This document shows positions 1 through 7,324 of a stretch of 32,524 bases of DNA, piece by piece; the stretch's first letter is position 1; each line of letters starts with the position of its first letter. This DNA is from Synechococcus sp. CS-1330 (GTDB lineage: Bacteria > Cyanobacteriota > Cyanobacteriia > PCC-6307 > Cyanobiaceae), in contig JAHLYR010000013.1 of NCBI GenBank assembly GCA_025128025.1, positions 1 to 32,524 of the forward strand. Direction: 5' to 3'. Below the pieces are notes generated by a model, which did no database searches, was not told the DNA's origin, and saw only the letters and a program-made list of their open reading frames with translations. The position numbers and the translations under genes are program-made.

Positions 1-3
1 GCC

Positions 4-27
4 TAAAAAACCAGCCCAAAGTGGCTG
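4..27 (-). terminator. Possible weak terminator downstream of crtD
   Basis: Read on the minus strand, a 5-bp stem (CAGCC/GGCTG, loop of 6) is followed by one G and then six T residues. It lies about 110 nt past the crtD stop, so it could end that transcript. The stem is short and the distance long, so this is tentative. I see no gene in positions 1-135. Confidence 0.3.
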
Positions 28-135
28 AACATGAGACCAAAAGTCCTCAGAAAATGGCCTCAGAGGCAATTCTCGGTCAAAGGCACTCTTTCCTGCTCAC
101 TGCCTCCGCTCAAGCCCCGTTTGTCCAGAGATTCC

Positions 136-1647
136 CTAAGTGTTGAGGCCGCTGATGTTCAGGGTTTGGCCCCGCTCTGCCAGCAGCTGCCGGCAGGCCA
201 TCAGGGCTGAGAGGCCCACGGCGGCGGTGCCCTCGCCGGGGTGGATCGAATCGCCGCACAGCCACAGGCCCGGTAGGGGGGTGCGGCTCCCCAGGCCGAA
301 GGGCCCGAAGCGGCTGGGGTGCTGTCCCAGGCCGCCTACAAAGCCAAAGGGCCGCCCGGTCCAGCGCTCAAAACCCCGGGGTGTGGCCAGCTCAGTGTGG
401 CGCCACTGTTCTGAACTGATGCCCAGCAGCGACTCCAACCCCCGCTGCATGGCGGCCAGCGCTTCTGCCTTGGCTTGGTCGTAGGCGGTGGCTTCGAGGC
501 CAAACCAGGGCTTCGCTGGTGTGAACACACTGGCGATCACCGTGGCCAGGCCCGCCGGCGCCCGGCCGTCGCCCTCGTGGCTCACCGACACAAACAAGCT
601 GCCCGGATCGGCCCAATCGAGTTGTAGGTGGGCGGGGCAGTTGGCAGGCAGCAGGGCGCGCTCCACTGCGCCGTAGAACACCAACGCGCCGGAGGGATCG
701 GGGAGCTGGGCCAGCCGTTGCCGGTAGCCCGCGGGTAGCTGCTCGCCCAGCAGATCGGGCAGGCTTTGCACCGGCAGCGCCAGCACCACATCGGTGGCCT
801 GACGTTCGAAGCGCTCGCCCCGTACCCGCCAGCCCGCCCCGCCACCAGGCTCGTTGCTGCGCTCCAGGCAGGTCACCCGGTGGCGCAGTCGCAGCTGGCC
901 GCCGCCGGCCGCCAGGGCCTGCTCCAGCTGCTGGCTGAGCACCTGCATGGAGCTCTGCAGGTGCCAGAGCCCAAGCGGGGCCTGGCCCATGGTCAGCACG
1001 GTGGCGCCATAGAGGGCGGCGGTGCGCTCTGCTGGCTCCTGGGAGTACAGGCGTAGCTGCAGATCCAGGAAGCGGCGCAGGCGTGGATCGCCGCCACAGC
1101 CCGTGAGCGTGAGCAGATCAGCCACACTGGACGCAGCCAGTAGGCCACTGGCCAGGTTGGCGGGTCTCAGGGCCGGCAGCAGCTGGCCCAGGTCCCAGAG
1201 GCTGCGCGGCGGCAGCACAGGATCGCGGCTTGCAAAAGCCCAGTTGGCACCATGCAGGGTGGCGCAGAGCTGCCAGAAGCGGCCGCTGCCGGGAAACTGC
1301 TGCTCCCGCTCGGCGTTCCAGCGCGCTGGATCGCGCCAGATCCGCACCGGCGGCCGGCCATCGGCCAGATCCACAACACAGGCCGGATCCAGGGGGGTGG
1401 CCTGCGGTAGGGGCAGACCGAAGTGGGCCAGCAGGCGCTGGTGGCTGCCGCCCGGTTCCAGGCCTGCCACCTGGGTGGCGCCCACATCAAAGGTGTAGGG
1501 GCCGCGGCGGAAGGTGCCGGCGCAGCCGCCGCTCTGCTGGTGGGCTTCCAGCAGTTCCACCGTCAGGCCCTCCCGGGCCAGCAGGGCTGCGGCGGTGAGA
1601 CCGGCGATGCCGGCGCCCACCACCACCACATCGAGGCGCTTCTCCAT
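136..1647 (-). CDS. crtD: Carotenoid C-3',4' desaturase (CrtD-type FAD oxidoreductase)
   Basis: 503-residue FAD-dependent amine-oxidase/phytoene-desaturase family enzyme. The N-terminus carries the dinucleotide-binding Rossmann signature (VVVVGAGIAGLTAAALLA, GAGIAG at about residues 11-16) and the C-terminus the family's FAD-closing segment (GLWLCGDSIHPGEGTAAVGLS). In cyanobacteria this subgroup desaturates the C-3',4' position of monocyclic carotenoids on the way to myxoxanthophyll-type pigments; acting at membranes is known of the family. I start at the ATG at 1647, which puts the Rossmann fold 5-10 residues from the N-terminus. The open frame continues 88 codons further upstream, but that part is Pro/Arg-rich and runs over the divergent kinase gene, so I reject it. 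CrtISO/CrtH or another CrtI-family member is the main alternative. A shared promoter with the divergent gene must lie in the 35-nt gap. Confidence 0.8.
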   Translation of the reverse strand: MEKRLDVVVVGAGIAGLTAAALLAREGLTVELLEAHQQSGGCAGTFRRGPYTFDVGATQVAGLEPGGSHQRLLAHFGLPLPQATPLDPACVVDLADGRPPVRIWRDPARWNAEREQQFPGSGRFWQLCATLHGANWAFASRDPVLPPRSLWDLGQLLPALRPANLASGLLAASSVADLLTLTGCGGDPRLRRFLDLQLRLYSQEPAERTAALYGATVLTMGQAPLGLWHLQSSMQVLSQQLEQALAAGGGQLRLRHRVTCLERSNEPGGGAGWRVRGERFERQATDVVLALPVQSLPDLLGEQLPAGYRQRLAQLPDPSGALVFYGAVERALLPANCPAHLQLDWADPGSLFVSVSHEGDGRAPAGLATVIASVFTPAKPWFGLEATAYDQAKAEALAAMQRGLESLLGISSEQWRHTELATPRGFERWTGRPFGFVGGLGQHPSRFGPFGLGSRTPLPGLWLCGDSIHPGEGTAAVGLSALMACRQLLAERGQTLNISGLNT

Positions 1648-1682
1648 GGGGCCATGCTGGCAACCCAGTGCGCGGGCGCGCG

Positions 1683-2570
1683 ATGCATGCCTGGGTAGAG
1701 CAGCAGCTCGGCTGCGCCGTGGTGACCCAGGCGCCGCTGGGGGGTGGTTGTATCCACCAGGCCTGGCGGCTGGAGTTGGCTGATGGTCGCAGGGTGTTTG
1801 CCAAGACCAACGCGGCCGCCGCCCTGGCCATGTTTGAGGCGGAGCTAGACGGCCTGCAGCAGTTGGCCCACCATGCGCCTGCCGCGCTGGTGATTCCTGA
1901 GCCCCTGGCATGGGGAGTGGCCAGCGATCGCGCCGTGCTGCTGCTCAGCTGGCTGCAGTTGGCAGACTTATCAGGCGCCGCAGCTGAAAGTGCTTGGTTT
2001 CAATGCGGCCAGGGCTTGGCCCAGCTGCACCGCAGCAGTGCCGGCTCGGCACCAGCCCAGGGCTACGGCGCTGCAGCAGACAACTTCATTGGATCAGCCC
2101 CCCAGCCCAACTGCTGGCGCTCCGATTGGGGTGTGTTTTTTGCGGAGTGCCGCTTGGCGCCCCAGCTGGCCTGCTCCGCTAGCCGGGAAGAGCCGCTGCG
2201 GGGAGCACGGGAGTTGCTGGAGCTGGTGCCGCGATGGTTGAGCGGCCATCACTGTGAGCCGGTGCTGGTGCACGGGGATCTCTGGTGCGGCAATGCGGGC
2301 CTGCTGATCAATGGCTGCTGCACAATTTTCGATCCCGCCTGTTTCTGGGGAGATCGGGAAGTGGATCTCGCGATGGCCCAGCTATTCGGCGGTTTCCCGA
2401 AAGCTTTTTTTGGCGGCTACAAAGACGCTTGGCCGCTTGAGCCAGGGGCCAAAGGTCGGGTAGCCATCTACAACCTGTATCACCTTTTGAATCACGCCAA
2501 TCTGTTTGGCGGCGGCTGGAGACGCCAGGCTCAAACCAGCATTGATCAGCTGCTACTTAATAGCTGCTGA
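1683..2570 (+). CDS. Fructosamine/ketosamine-3-kinase family protein
   Basis: 295 residues, the usual length for the fructosamine kinase family of protein-kinase-like phosphotransferases. Seen in the sequence: a Gly-rich N-terminal lobe (PLGGGCIHQAWRLEL) with Lys41 as likely ATP-binding lysine, the Brenner-type catalytic motif HGDLWCGN (about 197-204), and the metal-binding FDPACFWGDREVDLAM segment. Family members phosphorylate sugar adducts on lysine (ketosamines), destabilising glycated proteins; the cyanobacterial substrate is inferred. I chose ATG at 1683; a GTG five codons upstream (1668) is possible. The start codons of this gene and crtD are only 35 nt apart. Its stop ends at 2570 and the stop of the convergent CAAD gene begins at 2571, so no spacer is left for a terminator. 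Confidence 0.85.
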   Translation: MHAWVEQQLGCAVVTQAPLGGGCIHQAWRLELADGRRVFAKTNAAAALAMFEAELDGLQQLAHHAPAALVIPEPLAWGVASDRAVLLLSWLQLADLSGAAAESAWFQCGQGLAQLHRSSAGSAPAQGYGAAADNFIGSAPQPNCWRSDWGVFFAECRLAPQLACSASREEPLRGARELLELVPRWLSGHHCEPVLVHGDLWCGNAGLLINGCCTIFDPACFWGDREVDLAMAQLFGGFPKAFFGGYKDAWPLEPGAKGRVAIYNLYHLLNHANLFGGGWRRQAQTSIDQLLLNSC

Positions 2571-2957
2571 TTAGCCCAGATATTCTTTGCGGAGGTTTTG
2601 GACCTTGGCCACCACGGCACCGCGCTTTTCGCTGGTGGTGAGGTTGTGCCAACTCCACTGGCCGACAACCACCAAGCCCAGCAGCTCCAGCAGGCCGGGA
2701 ACCACGGGCAGCAGGTTGATTGCGTCGAGCACTCCTTTGATCAGGATCTGAGCGACGATCACAGCCAGAATTACGCCGCTGGCTTTGCCGATCCGGCCCA
2801 TCTGGCTCCAGTCAACCTGGTCCAGGGTGCCGTTCACCTTGGAAAGTATGTCGCTGTAACGCTCACTGAAGCTGACTTCGGCGGCACCGGAGGTGGCGTC
2901 AGTCTCCACTTCAGTGGCAGTGCCCTGCTCAACCGCGTCGGTGGTGGTATCGCTCAT
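2571..2957 (-). CDS. CAAD-domain membrane protein
   Basis: 128-residue protein with an acidic Thr/Glu-rich N-terminus (about 1-40), an amphipathic helix (SFSERYSDILSKVN), two hydrophobic helices separated by a Pro kink (about 57-75 and 80-103), and a basic C-terminal helix ending KVQNLRKEYLG. This arrangement matches the CAAD domain, found appended to some cyanobacterial aminoacyl-tRNA synthetases and, as a stand-alone protein, in thylakoids and chloroplast grana (CURT1-like). A thylakoid membrane role is inferred from the family. Start: ATG at 2957; an in-frame ATG at 2993 would add 12 residues and come within 11 nt of the divergent metallopeptidase. It abuts the kinase stop at 2570 tail to tail. 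Confidence 0.8.
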   Translation of the reverse strand: MSDTTTDAVEQGTATEVETDATSGAAEVSFSERYSDILSKVNGTLDQVDWSQMGRIGKASGVILAVIVAQILIKGVLDAINLLPVVPGLLELLGLVVVGQWSWHNLTTSEKRGAVVAKVQNLRKEYLG

Positions 2958-3004
2958 GGACCGGTTAGAGGGCGAATGTTTGGAATGATTCATAAGGTAT
3001 CGGC

Positions 3005-3451
3005 GTGTTCTCCCAAGCGCCAGAGCAAATCAGGGCAGATCTGCACCTGCTCACCGTTTTGCGCCCCATCTTGGCCAGCGCCGAACCGGAGGAGGGCTGT
3101 GCCCTGCTGCTGGGCGAACGCTTGGACTACGACTGGCAACTGCGCCTGATCTGGCCGTGTTGCAACGTCTGGCCCCAGCCTCAGCAACGCTGTCGTCGCT
3201 TTGCGATTGACCCAAGGGAGCAGCTGCAGGCGCAGAAGTGGGGCAGGGCGCAGGGGCTGGAGCTGCTGGGCTCGGCCCACAGCCACCCCACCAGTGGGGC
3301 CGTGCCTTCCTACATCGATCGCAGTCTCTGTGGGGTATCCACTTTGATGGTGATTCTCGGGGCCCAAAACCTTGGTGGGGAGTTGGTTGCCTGGTGGCTG
3401 ACGGAAGCTCCGGCCGCACCCCTGCACCTGCCATGGAGAATGGTGACCTGA
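3005..3451 (+). CDS. M67/JAMM family metallopeptidase (Mov34/MPN/PAD-1)
   Basis: 148-residue single-domain JAMM protease. The zinc site is complete: Glu29/30 in PEEGCALLLG, His92 and His94 in HSHP, Ser102 and Asp105 in the HxHPx6SxxD arrangement. Bacterial stand-alone JAMM proteins cleave isopeptide or C-terminal extensions from ubiquitin-like sulfur carriers, or act in related sulfur-transfer pathways. Here it lies just upstream of an E1-like MoeB-rhodanese gene on the same strand (11-nt gap to the chosen start), a classic pairing for sulfur-carrier processing. No ThiS/MoaD-type carrier gene is in the window. The start is GTG at 3005; no in-frame ATG exists before the conserved domain. Confidence 0.85.
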   Translation: MFSQAPEQIRADLHLLTVLRPILASAEPEEGCALLLGERLDYDWQLRLIWPCCNVWPQPQQRCRRFAIDPREQLQAQKWGRAQGLELLGSAHSHPTSGAVPSYIDRSLCGVSTLMVILGAQNLGGELVAWWLTEAPAAPLHLPWRMVT

Positions 3452-3462
3452 TCCAAGAGGCC

Positions 3463-4635
3463 ATGCTTCCTCCCGACACCAGCGGCGTCCAGCTCAGCCC
3501 CGATGAGGTGGCTCGCTTTGCCCGGCACCTGATCCTGCCAGAGGTGGGTATGGAGGGGCAAAAGCGGCTCAAGGCTGCTTCTGTTCTGTGCGTGGGCACC
3601 GGTGGGCTGGGCTCGCCCCTGCTCCTTTATCTAGCGGCTGCCGGCGTAGGCCGGCTCGGCATCGTCGATTTCGATGTGGTCGACCACTCCAACCTCCAGC
3701 GCCAGGTAATCCATGGCACCAGCTGGGTTGGCAAGCCCAAGATCGAATCTGCCAAGGCCCGCATCCTGGAGCTCAATCCCCACTGCCAGGTGGATCTTTA
3801 CGAGACGGCCCTCACCAGCGAAAATGCCCTGGAGATCATCTCCGGCTACGACCTGGTCTGCGACGGCACGGACAACTTCCCCACCCGCTACCTGGTGAAC
3901 GACGCCTGCGTGCTGCTGGGTAAGCCAAATGTCTACGGCTCGATCTTCCGCTTTGAAGGTCAGGCCACGGTGTTCAACCTGGATGCAGCCAGCCCCAACT
4001 ACCGGGACCTGTTCCCTGAGCCACCACCGCCGGGCATGGTGCCCTCCTGCGCCGAGGGCGGAGTGGTGGGGGTGTTGCCCGGAATCATCGGTGTGATCCA
4101 GGCCACCGAGGCGGTGAAGATCATCACCGGCATCGGCACCACCCTCAGCGGCCGGCTGCTGCTGTTCGATGCCTTGGCGATGAAGTTCCGCGAGCTGAAG
4201 CTGCGGCCAAACCCGGAGCGCCCCGTGATCGACAAACTTATTGATTACCAGGAGTTTTGCGGCGTTGGTGGCACTGCCCCGGGCCAGGAAGAATCCGGAG
4301 CGGTGGAGAGCATCAGCGTGGGCGAGCTCAAAGCGCTGCTGGATGGTGACACCAGTGGCCTGGTGCTGATCGACGTGCGCAACCCCCCCGAGGCGGAGAT
4401 CGCCGTGATTGCGGGCGCCGTTTTGATCCCTCTCGATCAGATCGAGAACGGCACGGCCGTGGAACGCATCCAGCAGTTGGCGGCGGGCAAAAGCCTCTAC
4501 GCCCACTGCAAGCTGGGCGGCCGCAGTGCCAAGGCCCTGATTGCCCTGAAACGCCACGGCATCGAGGGCATCAACGTGGCCGGAGGCATTGACGCCTGGA
4601 GCCAGGAAGTTGATCCGAGTGTGATGCGCTACTGA
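3463..4635 (+). CDS. moeB: Molybdopterin-synthase adenylyltransferase MoeB with C-terminal rhodanese domain
   Basis: 390 residues: an E1/ThiF-type adenylation domain (about 15-250) and a rhodanese domain (about 283-388). The ATP-binding GTGGLGS motif is at 45-51, the CDGTDNFPTRYLVND segment at 133-147, the PSCAEGG cysteine (Cys196) near the activation site, and the rhodanese loop cysteine at Cys349 (HCKLGGRS). Such fusions adenylate the C-terminal Gly of MoaD/ThiS-like carriers and pass sulfur to form thiocarboxylate. Odd point: where MOCS3-type relatives have a CxxC zinc pair before LFPxPPPP, this protein has NYRD, and the second pair is reduced to one Cys (EFCGVGG), so the structural zinc appears lost. 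Start: ATG 3463; ATG 3433 would overlap the metallopeptidase gene by 19 nt. Probably co-transcribed with it. Confidence 0.88.
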   Translation: MLPPDTSGVQLSPDEVARFARHLILPEVGMEGQKRLKAASVLCVGTGGLGSPLLLYLAAAGVGRLGIVDFDVVDHSNLQRQVIHGTSWVGKPKIESAKARILELNPHCQVDLYETALTSENALEIISGYDLVCDGTDNFPTRYLVNDACVLLGKPNVYGSIFRFEGQATVFNLDAASPNYRDLFPEPPPPGMVPSCAEGGVVGVLPGIIGVIQATEAVKIITGIGTTLSGRLLLFDALAMKFRELKLRPNPERPVIDKLIDYQEFCGVGGTAPGQEESGAVESISVGELKALLDGDTSGLVLIDVRNPPEAEIAVIAGAVLIPLDQIENGTAVERIQQLAAGKSLYAHCKLGGRSAKALIALKRHGIEGINVAGGIDAWSQEVDPSVMRY

Positions 4636-4669
4636 GGCTTGGTTTCACTAAGTAATCCAGCCTCAGTAG
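4629..4669. terminator. Bidirectional hairpin between convergent moeB and cobO
   Basis: A perfect 11-bp inverted repeat (CTACTGAGGCT / AGCCTCAGTAG) with a 19-nt loop straddles the moeB stop codon and lies just before the cobO stop at 4677. There is no T-run on either side, so it may act as a transcript-end barrier rather than a classic intrinsic terminator. Confidence 0.5.
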
Positions 4670-4676
4670 TACAGCA

Positions 4677-5825
4677 TCAGTAATCCACGCCCCGTTTGAG
4701 ATCGACGCCGCGCTCGGCGTAATGCTTGTGGCACACCATCTCGGAGTGCACCGAAGCCAGGTCGAAATAGGCAGGCCGGTTTTTACAGCGGCCGGTGAGG
4801 ATTACTTCCGTTTCAGCGGGCTTGCGCAGCAGGGTTTGCACGATCGGCTCCACCGGCAGTAGCTCCAGATCAACTGTCGGGTTGATTTCATCGAGGATGA
4901 CCGTTTTGTAGAGGCCGCTAGAGATGGCGGCCCGGGCGATCTCCCAGGCCCGCTCAGCTTCCACGTAGTCGATCGGCTGCTGCTGGCCGCGCCACACGAT
5001 TGCATCGCGCCCGGAGCGCAGGTGATCAACTAAGTGGGGATAGCTCTCGCGCAGAGCGGCGATGGCGGCATCTTCGGTATAGCCAGCGCCACCTTTGAGC
5101 CACTGCAGGATCAGCACCCGGTGGCTTTTGTCCTGGCTGATGCCACGGCCGATCGCCTGCAGCCCCTTACCCAGGGCGCTGGTGGATTTCCCCTTGCCTT
5201 CACCGGTGTAAATCTCGACGCCTTCCAGGCCGCCGGGGCCCTGGTGGGCGCGCATTTCCGAGTGCAGGTCGGCCAGTTGCACCAGCTGGCGGGGCGCACC
5301 GCGACCTGTGCAGATCACCTCCATGCCGTCGGGTTTGGCCGCCAGGGTGCGGGCCACATCTTCGACATCAAGCAGGCCCAGATCCAGCACCGGGTTGAGC
5401 TCGTCGAGCACCACCACCGAGTAAAGGTCGCTGGCGATGGCCCCTTTGGCGATGTCCCAGCCCCGCTGCGCCTCCTGCCGGTCGAAGCGGGTGGCTTCCT
5501 CGGCGCTGAAAAAGTCTCCCCTGCCCGTGCGCACCTGGTCGATCAGGTGGGGGAAGCCTTGTTGCAGGGCTTCGATGGCGGCGTCTTCGTCGTAGGCCCG
5601 GCCGGGCCCCTTGAGAAAGCGCAGCAGCAGCACCCGGGTGCGTTTTTGCTCGCAGATACCCAGTCCGATTGTGCGCAGAACCACCCCTAGGGCCGCCTGG
5701 CTTTTGCCCTTGCCATCGCCGTCATAGACGTGCAGCTGGCCGTTGGCGCGCTCATCGCTGCCGGCCGCCGTACGGATGCCGATGCCCCGGCCCGTTCCCC
5801 TTTGCGGCGTCTGGGTGCTGCTCAT
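4677..5825 (-). CDS. cobO: Tandem-duplicated cob(I)yrinic acid a,c-diamide adenosyltransferase (CobO/CobA/BtuR type)
   Basis: 382 residues, about twice the usual 180-200 for this family, because the P-loop domain occurs twice. Copy 1 (about 30-190): GDGKGKS at 36-42, DELNP at 141-145, TGR at 173-175, then LHSEM. Copy 2 (about 203-365): GEGKGKS at 208-214, DEINP at 312-316, TGR at 344-346, then VHSEM. Both keep the P-loop and the acidic DE(L/I)NP motif, so neither is obviously dead. The family transfers the adenosyl group of ATP to Co(I) corrinoid in cobamide synthesis or salvage. Single copies work as dimers, so the fusion may be a built-in pseudodimer (inference). Start ATG at 5825. It diverges from larE across 64 nt. 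Confidence 0.85.
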   Translation of the reverse strand: MSSTQTPQRGTGRGIGIRTAAGSDERANGQLHVYDGDGKGKSQAALGVVLRTIGLGICEQKRTRVLLLRFLKGPGRAYDEDAAIEALQQGFPHLIDQVRTGRGDFFSAEEATRFDRQEAQRGWDIAKGAIASDLYSVVVLDELNPVLDLGLLDVEDVARTLAAKPDGMEVICTGRGAPRQLVQLADLHSEMRAHQGPGGLEGVEIYTGEGKGKSTSALGKGLQAIGRGISQDKSHRVLILQWLKGGAGYTEDAAIAALRESYPHLVDHLRSGRDAIVWRGQQQPIDYVEAERAWEIARAAISSGLYKTVILDEINPTVDLELLPVEPIVQTLLRKPAETEVILTGRCKNRPAYFDLASVHSEMVCHKHYAERGVDLKRGVDY

Positions 5826-5889
5826 ATGGGGATGTTACCGGCGTCATTGGGGTAGGGGTTGCCAAGATCTGGGCAGGAGTTTGGTGGCG

Positions 5890-6750
5890 ATGTTGTTTTC
5901 CCTGTTGGAGCCGTTGCCGCCGCCGTTGGAGCTGGCGCTGGCTTCGTTGCGTCAGCAGTTGGCGTGCCTAGATCGGTTGGTGTTGGCCTATTCCGGTGGG
6001 GTAGATAGCGCCCTGGTGGCTGCCCTCGCCGTAGAGCAACGCGGCGAGGCAGCTTTGGCGATTACGGGTGTGTCGCCGGCGCTAGCCCCCCACCTGCGGG
6101 CGGAGGCGGCGGAGCAGGCTCGCTGGCTGCGGATCGCCCACCGGGAGATCGCTACGGCGGAGCTGGCAGATCCGGCCTACGCCAGTAACCCTGAGCAGCG
6201 CTGCTACGCCTGCAAGCGGGAGCTACACCGGCTGCTGGCGCCGATCGCGGCCGCGGCGGCAGGGGCGACCGTGCTCGATGGCGTCAATGCCGAGGACCTA
6301 GGCGATCATCGGCCCGGCATTCGGGCCGCAAAGGAATTCGGAGTGCGTTCGCCCCTGGCGGAGGTGGGCCTCGACAAGGCTGGCGTACGCCAGCTTTCTC
6401 GGGCCCTGGGATTGCCCTGGTGGGACAAGCCGGCCCAGCCCTGTCTGGCCTCGCGCTTTCCTTACGGCGAACCGATCACCGCGGAGCGGCTGCAGCGGGT
6501 GGCTGCAGCGGAAGCCTGGTTGTTGGCACGGGGCTGGCCCCAGGTGCGCGTGCGCTCCCAGGGGCAGACAGCTCGGATTGAACTGCCTGCCGCCCAATTG
6601 GATCGCGCCCTGGGTTTGTGGGCCAAGCCCGAAACCAGGCAGGCGCTGGTGGCGGCCTTCCTGGAGATGGGTTTTAGCGCCGTGGGGCTGGATCTGGAGG
6701 GGCTGGTGAGCGGCAAGCTCAACCGGGAACTGGGCTCAGCCAAGTGGTGA
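5890..6750 (+). CDS. larE: ATP-dependent sacrificial sulfur transferase LarE
   Basis: 286 residues. An N-terminal PP-loop ATP pyrophosphatase motif SGGVDS (35-40) is followed by the LarE landmarks RCYACK (Cys105, Cys108) and PCLASRFPYG (Cys185). LarE adenylates the pyridinium dicarboxylate precursor and inserts sulfur to build the nickel-pincer cofactor of lactate racemase-like LarA enzymes. In some LarE proteins a single Cys gives up its sulfur; others use a three-Cys Fe-S cluster. This one has the CxxC plus the PCLASR cysteine, compatible with the cluster type, though I cannot confirm that mapping. Start: ATG 5890, preceded by AGGAG at 5875-5879 with a 10-nt spacer. No larA, larB or larC lies in the window, so its partner is unknown. 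Confidence 0.85.
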   Translation: MLFSLLEPLPPPLELALASLRQQLACLDRLVLAYSGGVDSALVAALAVEQRGEAALAITGVSPALAPHLRAEAAEQARWLRIAHREIATAELADPAYASNPEQRCYACKRELHRLLAPIAAAAAGATVLDGVNAEDLGDHRPGIRAAKEFGVRSPLAEVGLDKAGVRQLSRALGLPWWDKPAQPCLASRFPYGEPITAERLQRVAAAEAWLLARGWPQVRVRSQGQTARIELPAAQLDRALGLWAKPETRQALVAAFLEMGFSAVGLDLEGLVSGKLNRELGSAKW

Positions 6751-6764
6751 TTAGCCGGCGGAGA

Positions 6765-7271
6765 TCAGAGGGTCACCGCGGCGGTGAACCCCTGCTCCTG
6801 CAACGGATCACGGGGGCTCTCAGCAATCGACGGCGGCGTCTCGCGGCGGAAGCTGGTGAGCTTGTGGTCGTTGGCTGAAAGCTCGGTGGCGAGCACCGCA
6901 CAGGCTTTTTCCGGCATCGTGTGATCACCGCAGGTGAACACATCAACCGCCGCGTAGCCCGATTCCGGCCAGGTGTGAATCGAGATATGGGATTCGGCCA
7001 GCAGGGCCAATCCCGTAACCCCTTGGGGTTCGAATCGGTGGGTGATCAGGTTGAGGAGGGTGGCACCGGCACGCTTCGCTGCTGCGGTGATGGTGTCCCT
7101 CAGGAATACTTCGTCGTCGAGCTTGGCGCTATCGCAGCCATAAAGCTCAAGGATGCAGTGTTTCCCGACCGTTTCGGAAATCTGGTGAGGCAGGGGAGAG
7201 GCTGCGGTGGTAGCAGCAGGGGCCTCGGTCCATCCCGGGTTCGGGTGGAGGCAGGGCAGGGTCTGGGTCAT
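6765..7271 (-). CDS. speD: S-adenosylmethionine decarboxylase proenzyme
   Basis: 168-residue bacterial-type AdoMet decarboxylase. The self-cleavage site is visible as Glu93-Ser94 in [14 protein letters not shown]; Ser94 becomes the pyruvoyl group. His99 and Cys114 (FTCGDH) are the other conserved active-site residues. The product, decarboxylated AdoMet, feeds spermidine synthesis. The protein carries about 35 extra N-terminal residues (Pro/Ala-rich) before the core begins at [11 protein letters not shown], and about 30 after it. Start: ATG at 7271, consistent with the conserved MTQTLP opening I remember from picocyanobacterial homologues. It is convergent with larE (14 nt between stops) and 53 nt downstream of recF on the same strand. 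Confidence 0.9.
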   Translation of the reverse strand: MTQTLPCLHPNPGWTEAPAATTAASPLPHQISETVGKHCILELYGCDSAKLDDEVFLRDTITAAAKRAGATLLNLITHRFEPQGVTGLALLAESHISIHTWPESGYAAVDVFTCGDHTMPEKACAVLATELSANDHKLTSFRRETPPSIAESPRDPLQEQGFTAAVTL

Positions 7272-7324
7272 CGAATCCGATCAAACAAGCTCCCAACCAT
7301 ACGCGGTCAACTAGGTGGCTAGGC

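Noticed and set aside
1648-1911. 88-codon N-terminal extension of crtD
   Set aside because: Low-complexity Pro/Arg/Ala composition, lies wholly over the divergent kinase gene, and the Rossmann motif expected at the N-terminus begins right after the ATG at 1647.
3631-4557. 308-residue open frame on the minus strand opposite moeB
   Set aside because: Antisense shadow of a high-GC gene; no family resemblance, while the plus strand encodes complete E1 and rhodanese domains.
5034-5690. 218-residue open frame on the plus strand opposite cobO
   Set aside because: Mirror of the cobO codon pattern with no recognisable motif.
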